Shown piece after piece: positions 1 through 10,519 of a stretch of 26,118 nucleotides of DNA. A model generated the notes under the pieces. The model did no database searches and was not told the origin of the DNA. It saw only the letters and a list, made by a program, of their open reading frames with translations. Both the position numbers and the translations under genes were made by a program. Source of the DNA: Chromera velia. Its lineage: Eukaryota; Sar; Chromeraceae. The first letter of the stretch is position 1, and every line of letters begins with the position of its first letter. The stretch lies in the NCBI GenBank assembly GCA_018398765.1, contig JAHBMJ010005822.1:38238-64355 (forward strand), written 5' to 3'.

Positions 1-395
1 GAATGGCTTACTGTGGTGGTACGTCAACTTGGTGTCTTCATTGAGAGTGCGACCTGCCCTTTTTGCCCTTTTGGTTGTTTCCTGAGGTGATGTGTCGTTG
101 GTCTCTCTCGACTTACAACCCGTCAGCAAAAGAGAGACCGAATGAAGGCACGACGTTCGCGTCTGTCATCACAGTGAGACAAACAGAGAGACATACCGTG
201 TTTGTCTGCCTGCAGGTTTGCGCGGGTCTCCTCTACCTGATCTCTGAGGTCTTGCCTCGCTCTCTTGTTCTGAGTAATGAAGGTGAGCGTCTTGCTGTGT
301 TGTTGTCCTTGACCCTGAAGGGATAGGGTTAGACAAAGACCTCGAATGCTGTCTTCTCCCCATCTTCCTGACCCCCGTCCACGAGTCCTTGCGTG

Positions 396-427
<32 letters not shown>

Positions 428-441
428 CACGTGTGTGTACT

Positions 442-482
<41 letters not shown>

Positions 483-1053
483 ACATCGGAGACCTTCTGC
501 TTCTGCGACTGGGCCCCCTATTGGCCTCTTTCGCCTCTTTGGTGCGCGTGCCTGTCGGGGCCGTCGGGCGGGCCCTCCACTCTGCTTTCTTTCGGCCCCT
601 GGGGGTGGGTCAGTGGGGTGCATCCAGTGCGGGGAAGGGAAGGGAAGCGAAAGGAAGGATTTGTGTCCTTGCTTGTTTTTGTTGTCAATGATGATCGAAG
701 TCAACCTTTGCTCGGGCGTATGGATTCAGTGTTTCTTCTTTACGTCAACCTGGAGGCCAGCATGACGTTCTTGTGGTATCGTCTTCAGTTTGTGATTTTT
801 CGTGTGTTGTTCTGCTCACTCGATCCTTCGCTTTGTCCGCGAAGCCCAGAGATGCGAGGGTTTCTTCCTTTCCCCGTGGCAGCTTTCTTGCGAGGTTGAA
901 ATGAGGGCAATTGACAGAAAAATTAATGCGTGGGAGGGAGGGGGACCGCAAACGGACACACACACACACACTCACACACACATACCCACACAAACATACA
1001 CACACACACTCACACACACACACACACACACTCACACACCCCACACACACACG

Positions 1054-1093
<40 letters not shown>

Positions 1094-1130
1094 ACACACA
1101 CACACGCACGCACGCACACACACACACACA

Positions 1131-1171
<41 letters not shown>

Positions 1172-3616
1172 TCACACACGCACACTCTCTCACACACACA
1201 TACGCAAAGCACTATAGCATCTCCATGAATGACCATGCAAGGCAGAGCGGGTTTCTGCAGCAACGGAATGTCTCCCCCTTTTCTTTTTTCTCTTCAAATT
1301 CCTGTTCTTTTCTTGTGTGTTTGGCTGCAGCTTCAAAAAGAAAAGAACGCGCTGTGGGCGACGCCTCCCGTCTCTTCGGTTTCTTCTTTGCGGCGGCGCG
1401 GCGGGGTACTCAGTCTTCCTGGGTTGGTCGTTTCTCTTTTTGGCGTGATTTGACGTGCTTATTGCAGTTTTTTCTTTTCTCGAATATTCGTTCTGAACTT
1501 TGAGGTCTTGTGGATGGAAATCGTGTGTGACTCTTCGTGTGCTGTCCCACTGCAAGTAAGCAGGTATCAAGGAGCAAAACACGAATTTGTTACCTACTGT
1601 GCCCCCCCTTTTTTCCCTGCATGAATGCTGCCAAACAGGCTCCGACTCCAGTTAACGCGCTCCCTGGCTCCCTCTTCGAAAGACGAGGGCGGGACGGGAA
1701 AGGAAATGGACGACGATGACCCCTCCTTCTTCGCTTATACGGGTGGGTGCACGGAGAGAAGAAAAAGAAGAAGGCAGGCAAGAGGAGGGTCTGTGGCTTT
1801 CTCATTCTCTCGAATTGCCAAAAGGGAATGCGTAGACAGTGTCTTCTTTGATTTTGCTTGTTCCCTGCTTGTTTCTTTTCCGGTTCCCCATTTCGTTTGT
1901 TAATTCAGCTTCTCCTGGCTGTCACGTCGTTTTCTTGCACTCGCGTTTTTCCGTCTTTGAATGGTAAAAGCATGCTTGACTGCACATGCAATCTCCCCTT
2001 TCCTCCTGCTGTCCCTCCTCCCTGCATGTGTCCCTGCTGTCTGATTGACGACTCCAGCGGCCCTCCTGAGCAATCGCTATGTAAGTTTGTCCTTCCCCAT
2101 TGCTTCTTTGCTTAATTCGCTTCCTTGCACCCTTCTTCGCTCTGTGTGCCCGCAAGCTCCTTCTTCATCTTTCCCTCTCCATCTTAGGAGACTGCTGGCC
2201 CGAAGAAGGAGTGGGGCGTCGAGAGCACACAGAAATGGACAGCGAGATGCCGTCTCTTCAGCTAGACACATGCAGAGAGAGTCCTTCTCGACAGCTAGAT
2301 CTGCAGGTTGCACAGGCCCGCATGTGTGTCTGTCTGTGCGCTTGTGTGTGTGTCTCTGTATGTATTGGCGGTTGTGCCTCTGTATGTCTCTGTATGTATT
2401 GGCGGTTGTATTTCTGTATGTCTCTGTGTGTATTGGCGGTTGTGCCTCTGTATGTCTCTGTATATATTGGCGGTTGTGTCTCTGTGTGTTTGTGTGCGTG
2501 ATTGCAGATCCGGGAGGTGATGACTCCCCGCACTGACGTCTCTGCAGTGGAGGCAGACGCCACTCTTGCAGACTTCATTCGCGTCTGCAGGTTTGTCTGT
2601 CGGTGTTTTTCTTTCTGTCTCTGATTCTGGTGACGGGGGGCGAGTGGCATGGAAAAGGACGTGAGGAGAGATCCGGCCATTCCGAGATGACCATGGAATA
2701 ACGGAGATCTCTGTCCATGCACAGAGGGAAAATAACTCCTTGTCTTTCTTTTTGGCACTCCTACTATCTCTGAAGGCCGCTGTGGTATTTTTGAAAAGAT
2801 CTGTGCACATTCACGCACGTGGTGTTTGCTTGCTCCTGAGTGAATGAGTGAGGGAGCACTTCTCTCTTTCTCTCTGTCTATACAAAAAAACATATGTTCC
2901 TTCACCACGCTCCCTGTCTCCACTGACTCCATGTCATCTGTCAATTGATTGGTCGTGTGTGTCTGTGTATGTGTGTGGGTGTGTGGATTGGTGCAGAGAG
3001 TCCAAGCACGCCAGGCTGCCTGTCATTGACGGCTCCCTTGACAACATCGTGGGGGTCCTCGCGGTGAGTGGTTTGTGGGGGGGNGGGGGAGGGTCTGTTC
3101 GTTTGGTTGTTCTCTGTCTGTCTGCCTGTCCGCGTGCTTGCCTGGCCTTTTGTTTTCAAATCACGCGGGCGGCAAGTGTTTGTTTCTCTATCTCTCTGGA
3201 TCTGTTGGACTACACCTCATGCACTTCCTTTTTCTTTCTGTGCTTGCCAAAGAAACAAACTACGTGTGTGCGACGTTGCAAGCAGATGAGGGACCTAACC
3301 CAGAAGCTCCCAGCACCCCCTGTGGCAAGGTCAGAGAGAAAAGGCAAAAGGTGGCAAGAAGGGAAAGGGAGTGAGTGATTCAGTGAAAGAATGCGTGTGA
3401 ATGGCCGAAAAACAAATGCAAGAAAAAACAAGACGGTCTGAAAGAATGAGAGAGGCTCGTGGGTGGGAGCACACTTGAGAAGTCTTGAACACAAACGAAA
3501 TAGACCATGCAGCTGACACGAATTAGGCAAGAACACATGCATTTATTTCTCAATCTTCTTACCTCTAGTTTGGTTTCTGGCGAAGAGCAGAGCACAGCAA
3601 AGCAGAGCAGACAGAC

Positions 3617-3695
<79 letters not shown>

Positions 3696-4429
3696 TCCTC
3701 GTACAGGGGGATCCATTGCCATCTCGATTGACAACTTCTTCCTTTCTCCCACATACCCCCTCTTTTTTTATATGCACACGAAAAAATCGAATCGACAAAC
3801 AAAGGAGCACACGATCTGCAGTTCTGCAGTCCACCCCCCCACTGTCCTGCACCCTCTATACGAATGAAATCAATTGAATTGCAGGGACGACCCCACAGCA
3901 GATGCTCGGAACCGCTCTGTGGAGATCTCCATCCCAGTCGCCATGCAGGTCTGCCTGCCTGGTGCCTGCCTGACCTTTCTTCTTCCTCTCGCTACCGGAT
4001 TTCTATCGGCGTCTCTCTTTCTCTTTCTCCCTGGCCGAATGGCCAGCTTTACACCCCTCAGGAAGCATGTATGTGTCTTTCTGTCTGTCTGTCCTATTTC
4101 CTGCCCGCTCCACGTCAATTTTAGAATTTTAGAAGGACGGACTCCACTCCCAGAGGAGTTTTGTGAGGGGATGGAGAACAGGGAACAAAAAAAGCGAAGG
4201 TGACTTGACCCGGCTGCGGAATATGGAGCTTCTAGTGCTGCAGTGCACGCGGACAGACGCTCTTGTATGTTCACGTGGACGGTCGAGGTTGTTTCTGTCA
4301 ATGTGTACATGCGTCTGCATGTGCGCGGGCGTCTTTGCTGGCCTCTTCAAATTCGGTAGAAGGGTCCCTCACTAAATTGCCTCTCATCAAAATGATTTAT
4401 GCATTCTATGTATAGCGCGCCGATGTCCT

Positions 4430-4493
<64 letters not shown>

Positions 4494-6740
4494 TGTGTCT
4501 GTGTATGTATGTATGTATGTATGTATGTGTCTGTGTGTGCAGATTTCGGACCTGATGACGCCCCCGTTCCTTGTGCCAGAGAGCATGAGCGTGTGGAGAG
4601 TATTTCAGGTCGGTCTGTGCACTCGCAGAAGCTGAGGGCGGAGCAAATGAATGCCTCTAGATGAATGTGCGCGTGCGGTTCTTCTTCTAGATGTCACGGA
4701 AAGGCGTGACGAGAGCGAATGGATCTGATTTCTTTGCATCTGGCTCAACAATGAGGACTGGAAACATGTTAGCGGATGTGCGGATTATGAAAAGATTGCT
4801 CCGAAAAAATGGAAACTTTCACAGACCCGCCCTCTCTGTGTCCATGACTTTCTTTCTTTGTCTTTGAGCCCTGCCCTCTCTAACGATCCCGTCCATCGGT
4901 CGAATTCTTTTTCTCTTTTTTCACGTGCATGTGCGCATGCATGCAGGAATTGAGACGTCGGGATGAGAGCATGGCCGTGATTGTGGACGAATTTGGAGGC
5001 ACATCCNNNNNNNNNNNNNNNNNNNNNNNNNNNNNNNNNNNNNNNNNNNNNNNNNNNNNNNNNNNNNNNNNNNNNNNNNNNNNNNNNNNNNNNNNNNNNN
5101 NNNNNNNNNNNNNNNNNNNNNGGGGGGGGGGGGGGGGGCGATTGGGCGGGGAGGGGAGTAGGTTCTGGGGCGGGTCGCCTCTTCTCTTTTGTCTCGTGAT
5201 GGAGGAGGCCCCGGCAGGCAGGCATGCGGGCAGGCAGACAGACGGACAGGTAGATATGATGAATGACGGCGAAATTAAGGAGGAACGACAGCGCCATGCA
5301 GTTTCTGCATGGGAATCTGGGGCCGTTGGTTTGATTTGCTCTGTGTTTTCTCTACCCTCGTTTCCTTTACTTGTGTTCGGCTTTCGTGATCTTCCTATGA
5401 AGACACTCACGTGATCCTGTGGTCTCCTGCCCTATGCATCCATGCATGCAGGCGTGGTGACGATGGAGGACATCCTGGATGAGTTTGCGTCTGAGCAGAG
5501 ACGGCTGGTGTTGTGGGAAGGGGCGCTGGGGGGGGAAGAGGGGGAGGGGGGATTAGGCGCAGAGGGAGGCAGAGCCGGTGGGGCGTTTGAGGGGCTCAAC
5601 GGCGGCCTGTCGGGATTTGGTGGAGGGGGCAGCGGGGACGAGGAAGGGCCTCTTTTGCGTTGGGGGACGGACGGGCACCTTCGAATTCGGGTAGGGGGCT
5701 TGGGGGATGTCTTTTTTTTTTCGGTTTCTTTGACGGGCCTGTCGTTATTGCTCTCTTTTTTCTTTTCCGCCGGAGGAGGATTTGCTTTGGTTGGAAAACT
5801 TGTTCTCTTATAATTAACAGCCCTCTCTGGCATGTTGACTTCCTGTGTGCTGCATGAGCAAGCTGAAATATAGAAGAGAAAATGTCATCGACAAGAAAAG
5901 GTTGACAGAAGTCGGAAAGAATTGATAGAAATAATCTGTCCTTGCTACACTCCTTCTGTTCCGTCTCTGCAGGGTAATTCCGAGCTAGTTGACGTCGCCG
6001 TGGCCCTCTCTCTGGACAGATTTCTCTCCGATGAGGACAGGAGGTGGGTGAGTGGGAAGTGTGAGTGCCGAGGGAATTGATGTCAGAGGAGAACGGAGAG
6101 AGATGGGAGGCTGACGATCAGATGGGTTGATGGAAACAGATGCAAAAAGAAGATAGATAAGCACGGTCTGCATGTACAGAGCTGCAGGGCCCCATTGGCC
6201 TAGGCGAGAGGCTCTGCGTGTGTCTTTCTCTTGTTCTCTACAAATAATTTGCGTGTGTGTGCCTGCAGGAATTTTCAAACTCTGTCCGGATTTCTTTGCA
6301 ATGAGGTCAGATGTCTCCCTGTCCCTTTTCTGATGTAGGGGATGAGGCAGTCTCTCAGACAATTAAATCGACTTCTTGCCCTCGTGCAGAGTAAATGCAT
6401 TCATTCGTGATGACTTTGTGTGTGCGTCTCTACTTCCATCCCAACTTCTGCAGATAGAAAAGAAAGTCTTTGGTGACTTGATCTTGGCAGTTATTGCCAG
6501 ACTGCTTCTGTCGCTCTTTTCTGATCATCAGACGGTAAAGACGTGTCCTTCGCTTCTGAGTGAAGTAGATCTCCCCTATTCGACCTGATTCCTGCCCTTT
6601 TTTCCCCTTCTTTCCTTTCTTTCTTCCTTCAGGCCGGCAAAATCCCCTCTGAAGGAGACCACATCATCGGTCCGTCAGTCTGTCTGTCTGTCTGGTGGAG
6701 CGAGTCCTTTCTGCCTCTCTCCCTCCCTCCCTCCCTCCCC

Positions 6741-6793
<53 letters not shown>

Positions 6794-7575
6794 CGTGGGT
6801 TTGTGATGATGGGTTGGTAGAGGATGGGGAGTTGCCAGGGGTGCGGAAGAAGGGAAGATGATGGGGTCAGATGAAAGAGGGGGGAGGATAGTGAAGATGA
6901 CGGAGTCGTGAGGAGGGAGAAGATAATCAAATGTGTCGATGAGGTGTTGTCATATAGTGAGGCACACGGACGAGAAGAAAGTGCTTTGCTCTTCGATTGT
7001 TCGCCATCATGTCTGCGTGAAGCTGTGATGTTTGACTGTGATTCGTTTTTTCCGTCGGTTTGCGTGCAGCTTTCACATTTGACTTTGAGGTTACAGCGAC
7101 TGACGGCCGACGAATACTGGTCGGTATGTCGTCGTTTACTGTCTCTCCAGATGCATCTGTGTGTGTTTATGGGTGTGTAATTGTATATGTGTGTGTGTGT
7201 GTGTGTGTACGTATGTCTTTATGTTTGTGTGCGTTTGTGTGCGTGTTCTCTGTGTATGTGGATGTATCTCACAGCTTGTCAGTCCCATGCATCTGGTTCG
7301 TTCTTCTTCTGCTCCCCCCGCTCGGTGCCTTTCACTCCTTTTTTTTCTTTGACTCTGTCACAGGGGTCTCGCCGGTCCGTCTTTTTCCTTCCATGTTTCT
7401 GTGTGGAGATTTCCCTCACACTTTTTGGTCCTGTCTTACCCTCTCTTCGGAAGCTGCTCCCTTTGTCTGCCTCTGTATGCGCTTCAATATCTATCTCGCA
7501 TCTACAGGAGCTGGCAACGTCTAAACACCAAAAGGTTTATTGTGCCCCCCCCATCTGACTTTTTCCCTGCGTCCT

Positions 7576-7623
<48 letters not shown>

Positions 7624-7972
7624 TGTGTTTGTGCAGGAGGTGAAGGTGCGAGACTTCGAGGACCTCTCTCACTACCCACGGGCAGGTTCTTCCTCTTCCT
7701 CCTCTGGGGGCAAAGGGGGGCGGGAGACTACAAGAGGGGTCGTTACTGCTGGGGGACGTGCCGGGGTCCTCTCTGCGGTTCCCTCGGGTTCCTCTCCAGG
7801 CCAGGAGATGCAGAGGCTCCAGGTCGTCTCCTCCACTGCAACTCCTGCAGCGCCCCCTGCTCGGTCACTCTCTCTGCCGGGGCGTTTACGTGCGATCCTT
7901 CGAGCACAACACCAGCATCTGGAAAGCTCTCCAAATTCAAATCAAAAAGAAAAGGTAGAAAACGCGTCGTAA
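1..7972 (+). CDS. HlyC/CorC (CNNM-like) DUF21 and CBS-pair transporter, 5' partial, 17 exon segments
   Basis: Inferred exons: 1-18, 216-282, 483-604, 1652-1742, 2188-2306, 2508-2590, 2997-3063, 3286-3329, 3885-3948, 4543-4608, 4947-5007, 5452-5690, 5973-6043, 6269-6305, 6633-6669, 7070-7119, 7637-7972 (TAA). They join in phase to 1572 nt, 523 residues, without an internal stop. Numbered from the window edge, the DUF21 end shows a hydrophobic stretch with SEVLPRSL, a membrane helix, then a charged linker. CBS1 starts at IREVMTPRTDV (about 140) and includes ARLPVIDGSLDNIVGVLA. CBS2 has ISDLMTPP (226), then VDEFGGTS and GVVTMEDILDEF (about 261-279). A Gly/Asp/Glu-rich linker (280-347) precedes a CorC_HlyC domain with NFQTLSGF, GKIPSEGD and TDGRRIL (372-412). 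The Ser/Gly-rich tail is about 110 residues. The family comprises membrane proteins implicated in Mg2+/Co2+ efflux or its regulation; substrate and membrane here are unknown. Least certain are exons 1-18, 1652-1742 and 2188-2306, inferred from phase and splice sites more than homology. The donor after 2306 (GTTGCA) is the weakest. Confidence 0.88.
391..482. repeat. (TG)n microsatellite ending at a splice acceptor
   Basis: An interrupted TG tract runs directly into the AG at 481-482, which precedes the exon at 483-604. It occupies the place of the polypyrimidine tract. Confidence 0.9.
952..1201. repeat. (CA)n microsatellite in intron
   Basis: About 250 bp of imperfect CA repeat within the intron 605-1651. 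This is CA on the transcribed sense strand, the opposite orientation to most other intronic tracts of this gene. The His/Thr-rich frames across it are not genes. Confidence 0.95.
2351..2486. repeat. 34-bp minisatellite, four copies, in intron
   Basis: Four tandem copies of a 34-bp unit starting at 2351, 2385, 2419 and 2453. Each contains TATTGGCGGTTGT and differs from the others by a few substitutions. The array ends 21 bp before the acceptor of the first CBS exon (2508). Confidence 0.93.
3608..3695. repeat. (GACA)n(GA)n microsatellite
   Basis: GACA repeats grading into a long GA repeat within the intron 3330-3884. Confidence 0.92.
4432..4542. repeat. (CT)n(GT)n(GTAT)n tract ending at a splice acceptor
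   Basis: A compound microsatellite, CT then GT then GTAT, continuing to the AG at 4541-4542 before the CBS2 exon (4543-4608). It forms the 3' end of this intron. Confidence 0.93.
5007..5121. other. Assembly gap (Ns)
   Basis: 115 unresolved bases followed by a G run (5122-5138). Reading phase places the first N (5007) as the last base of the exon ending ACATCC. The rest of the gap would be intron of the CorC-like gene, so only one coding base is hidden. A single N at 3084, also in a G run, lies in another intron. Confidence 0.95.
6674..6795. repeat. Compound (TCTG)n(CCCT)n(CT)n(GT)n(GC)n microsatellite
   Basis: It lies just after the donor at 6670 in the intron 6670-7069, so unlike other tracts it sits at the 5' side of its intron. 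Confidence 0.9.
7178..7260. repeat. (TG)n-rich tract in intron
   Basis: Interrupted TG repeat in the intron 7120-7636 of the CorC-like gene. Confidence 0.8.
7579..7636. repeat. (CT)n(GT)n tract ending at a splice acceptor
   Basis: A CT repeat followed by a GT repeat running into TTTGTGCAG, the acceptor of the terminal exon (7637-7972). Confidence 0.92.
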
Positions 7973-8448
7973 TGTGCTTGAATTATGATGTTGGTTTTGA
8001 GCTTAATTTGTCACTGGATCGCCTGTATGGTTCATTATTTCAATTCGGAATGTTGTTGTAATAACGAAACTGCCTCGTGCATTGCTGCATGTTCTTTTTT
8101 CTTGCTCTTTCTCTCCCAGCCCCCTGTCTTCGGAACTTCCTTTTCTTTTCTGTCGATCGACCTGCATGTTCGCGTGTGGATACGTGCGGAGTCCCGGCCG
8201 GTTTCTTCCGTGGTAGTGTGTTTGCGTGTTCTGTTGATTGGCTTGCATGGGAAGGACAGGGAGGGACTCTTGTCGGTTAACAGGGGTCGGAAGGAAGGAC
8301 GGAAGGAGAGGGAAAAGGAGAGGGGAAGATCATGGCAAACAGGTGAAAGGGCACAATGGAAGTGAAGAAAGACAACTGGAAAAAAGGAGACATAGAGATC
8401 CTTGCGATCTGTCTGTCTGTGAGTCGGTGGAATGGCAGTTTGCTTGTT

Positions 8449-8481
<33 letters not shown>

Positions 8482-9502
8482 GTGCGTGCGTGCGAGAGGA
8501 GGGCGGCTGTGTTTGCTTCCAACAAGGGTGGGTGCACTGCTTGTGACCCCCAAGTGCGTGCGTGTCTCCTGCCTGTATCTCCCGTACAAACGGGAAGGGG
8601 GGGAAGTCCGGCGCACTGAGTGTGTTCTCCTTTGGCCGACGGACTCGCCTCTGCTTTTCTGCATGGCCTCAAGAGAGTGAATCGTTGGTCGAAGTCGACA
8701 TGCACTCTTAATTAAGCGAATTTGCTGCCAACGGAAGATCTGTTGCAAAGGTCACTTTTTTCTTTCACGAGTGTAAATCAGACTTATCTGCATAGGCGGC
8801 ATATAGTTTAATACTGCCTGCAGCTAGGCCTGCAGAGAGAAAGGGACCTTCAAAGGGTTTTTGAGGGAAGACATCTGTGGTTTATAATTCCGTCTGTTTT
8901 CTTGTTCGGAAGATTTCGGAAGTTGTTCCTAGAGTTGTTCCCTTGTAGTATTTGATGATGATGATGATGATAATGATCTATACTACTGTAAATAAGCTTG
9001 GGCTCTCGGGGATACACAGGAATACATTTTTTTCCTATCGATATCATTCAAATGTGTTCTAAGTACTAGACGGTATTTAAAATGCTAGGGCGGAACATGT
9101 CAATCAATTATAATCAATCAATCAATCAATAACTGTACTTGGTGGACTCACTAAGTGGAGTTGAAACAGTTACTTTTTTTATAATGTTTCATTGTTTCAA
9201 TAAATTGCATGTAATTGCATGCTTATAAACCGAATGGAAAACGGTCTTCCAGTTGGCTACTTCTATTTAGACTTCTATTTACTATAGGCTATTTAAAATC
9301 GAAAGTAGAGTTTCTCTGATTAAATAGTTCCAACTTCCAAACAATTAAACCAAAAAACTGAAAAACCTGTTGTTCAAAGTTAGAAAAAAGCTAGGAAAGA
9401 AGGCATTTTAACCATATTTATGGGAATTTGTCATTTGGAAAAGGCGGACACCGATGGTACGTCATAGTCATTGTATATAGATTCTTCTTTCTACCGGCGG
9501 CA
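7973..9502. other. Intergenic: 3' flank of CorC-like gene and first AT-rich island
   Basis: It holds purine-rich runs (8285-8335), a (TC)n tract (8449-8480), a GAT repeat (8954-8972) and an ATCA repeat (9110-9130). From about 8700 to 9480 composition is strongly AT-rich with almost no long frames. I found no RNA gene. The AT-rich part may be the 3' flank of the minus-strand ORF at 9503. Confidence 0.7.
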
Positions 9503-10519
9503 CTACATGCGTTGAGGCAATTTCCTATAGGGCACTTTCCCTTGCAGAAAAAGGAAAGCCCTTTCAGCAACAGCCTCCCACGTGTTTGCAGGCTTGGGCT
9601 TGTTTTGCAAATGCCGCCAGAGAGAGCTTTTCTCAGGGTCTTTGATCAAGAGCTGGAGCTCCCTGTCCATCCAAGGCCAGTGGCGGAGCTCCAACGCTCT
9701 CTGAGGGTTCGCTGCAATCTCTGCAAGATCGGATTCGCTGTAGGGGAAAACACCTCGTCTGATTTTCTCCTTTGCGGGGACAAGAAACGACTCACAGAGG
9801 AGCTCTCGAATCTTAGAAGGATGCAACGTTGTCCCTGTATCATGCCAAATTGCCCTTGTACCCATTTCCGTGCCTCTCACAGGCAATCCGCACGGGAGTC
9901 CCGGCTCGACCTCCCAGCGCTCCCTGTTCTCGATCTCTTCCTTAGTAGAGCCTGCATGAAGTCTTGGTACCACAGCGAAAAGACCCTCTGTCCCCAAGTC
10001 ACAACCCCACGAGAGTCTCTCCGAAAGCCCCTCAGAGCCCCTCACAAAGAGGTCAAACTCTATGAGGAGCGTCCAGTCATCCCTTTTGTGTCCATCGCAA
10101 CCATCCAAGCGAATCGCCTCGAAGCGTGAGTGGAGAAAGTATGGCGGGATTCGGCGCTCTCGGTACAGACGCACGATCAAGGGATCAACACCAGTCATAA
10201 ATTGCACAATTGACGCACGCACGCCGTCTATCTTGAAGACGCGTTGCTCGGTGGACAGGCTCTTTTGTGTCCCTTCACGCAGCTGCTCTTCACCACCCAG
10301 AGGAGAGGCAGACGCACTGGACAGACAACGGGGCTGATCACCAATCAGTGAAGGCCCCCTTGGAGGAGGCATCTCCAACCGAGGCCCCTCATCAATCTCC
10401 CCGGATACAAAGTCCTCCACTGCGTTGAGATTCATGCTAAGCATTGGAAAGCGCGTTGAAAGTCCTGCCAGATATTCTCGAATGGTTTGCATCCCACTCT
10501 GCATGCTCTGTGCGTCCAT
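9503..10519 (-). CDS. Hypothetical intronless ORF, 338 aa, beside an AT-rich island
   Basis: This is the longest uninterrupted reading frame outside the recognised genes, 338 codons from ATG at 10519 to a stop at 9503-9505. I do not recognise the product. It is mixed-composition and globular-looking rather than repeat-derived, with stretches such as DDWTLLIEFDLFVRG, WEVEPGLPCGLPVRG and LRHWPWMDRELQLLIKDPE, and no clear membrane segment. It lies immediately next to a strongly AT-rich stretch on its 3' side (8700-9480), unlike the surrounding sequence. It has no introns, whereas the recognised genes have many. A mobile-element, viral-derived or lineage-specific gene are all possible. A shorter plus-strand frame overlaps it (9428-10129); the minus frame is preferred because it is longer and less biased. 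It could still be a chance ORF. Confidence 0.4.
   Translation of the reverse strand: MDAQSMQSGMQTIREYLAGLSTRFPMLSMNLNAVEDFVSGEIDEGPRLEMPPPRGPSLIGDQPRCLSSASASPLGGEEQLREGTQKSLSTEQRVFKIDGVRASIVQFMTGVDPLIVRLYRERRIPPYFLHSRFEAIRLDGCDGHKRDDWTLLIEFDLFVRGSEGLSERLSWGCDLGTEGLFAVVPRLHAGSTKEEIENRERWEVEPGLPCGLPVRGTEMGTRAIWHDTGTTLHPSKIRELLCESFLVPAKEKIRRGVFPYSESDLAEIAANPQRALELRHWPWMDRELQLLIKDPEKSSLWRHLQNKPKPANTWEAVAERAFLFLQGKVPYRKLPQRM

Noticed and set aside
802-1503. Long His/Thr-rich frames across the (CA)n tract, and the Cys/Val frames opposite
   Set aside because: They are translations of a dinucleotide repeat in an intron; the dinucleotide stays open in several frames by chance.
2351-2486. CRISPR-like array
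   Set aside because: Units are contiguous 34-bp tandem copies with no unique spacers, inside a eukaryotic intron.
7120-7125. Alternative donor GTATGT at 7124
   Set aside because: It fits a general consensus better but shifts the next exon out of the CorC_HlyC frame; GTCGGT at 7120 keeps TDGRRIL-EVKVR.
9428-10129. 233-codon plus-strand frame opposite the 338-codon ORF
   Set aside because: Shorter, Arg/Cys-rich, with a less protein-like composition; treated as the shadow of the minus-strand frame.
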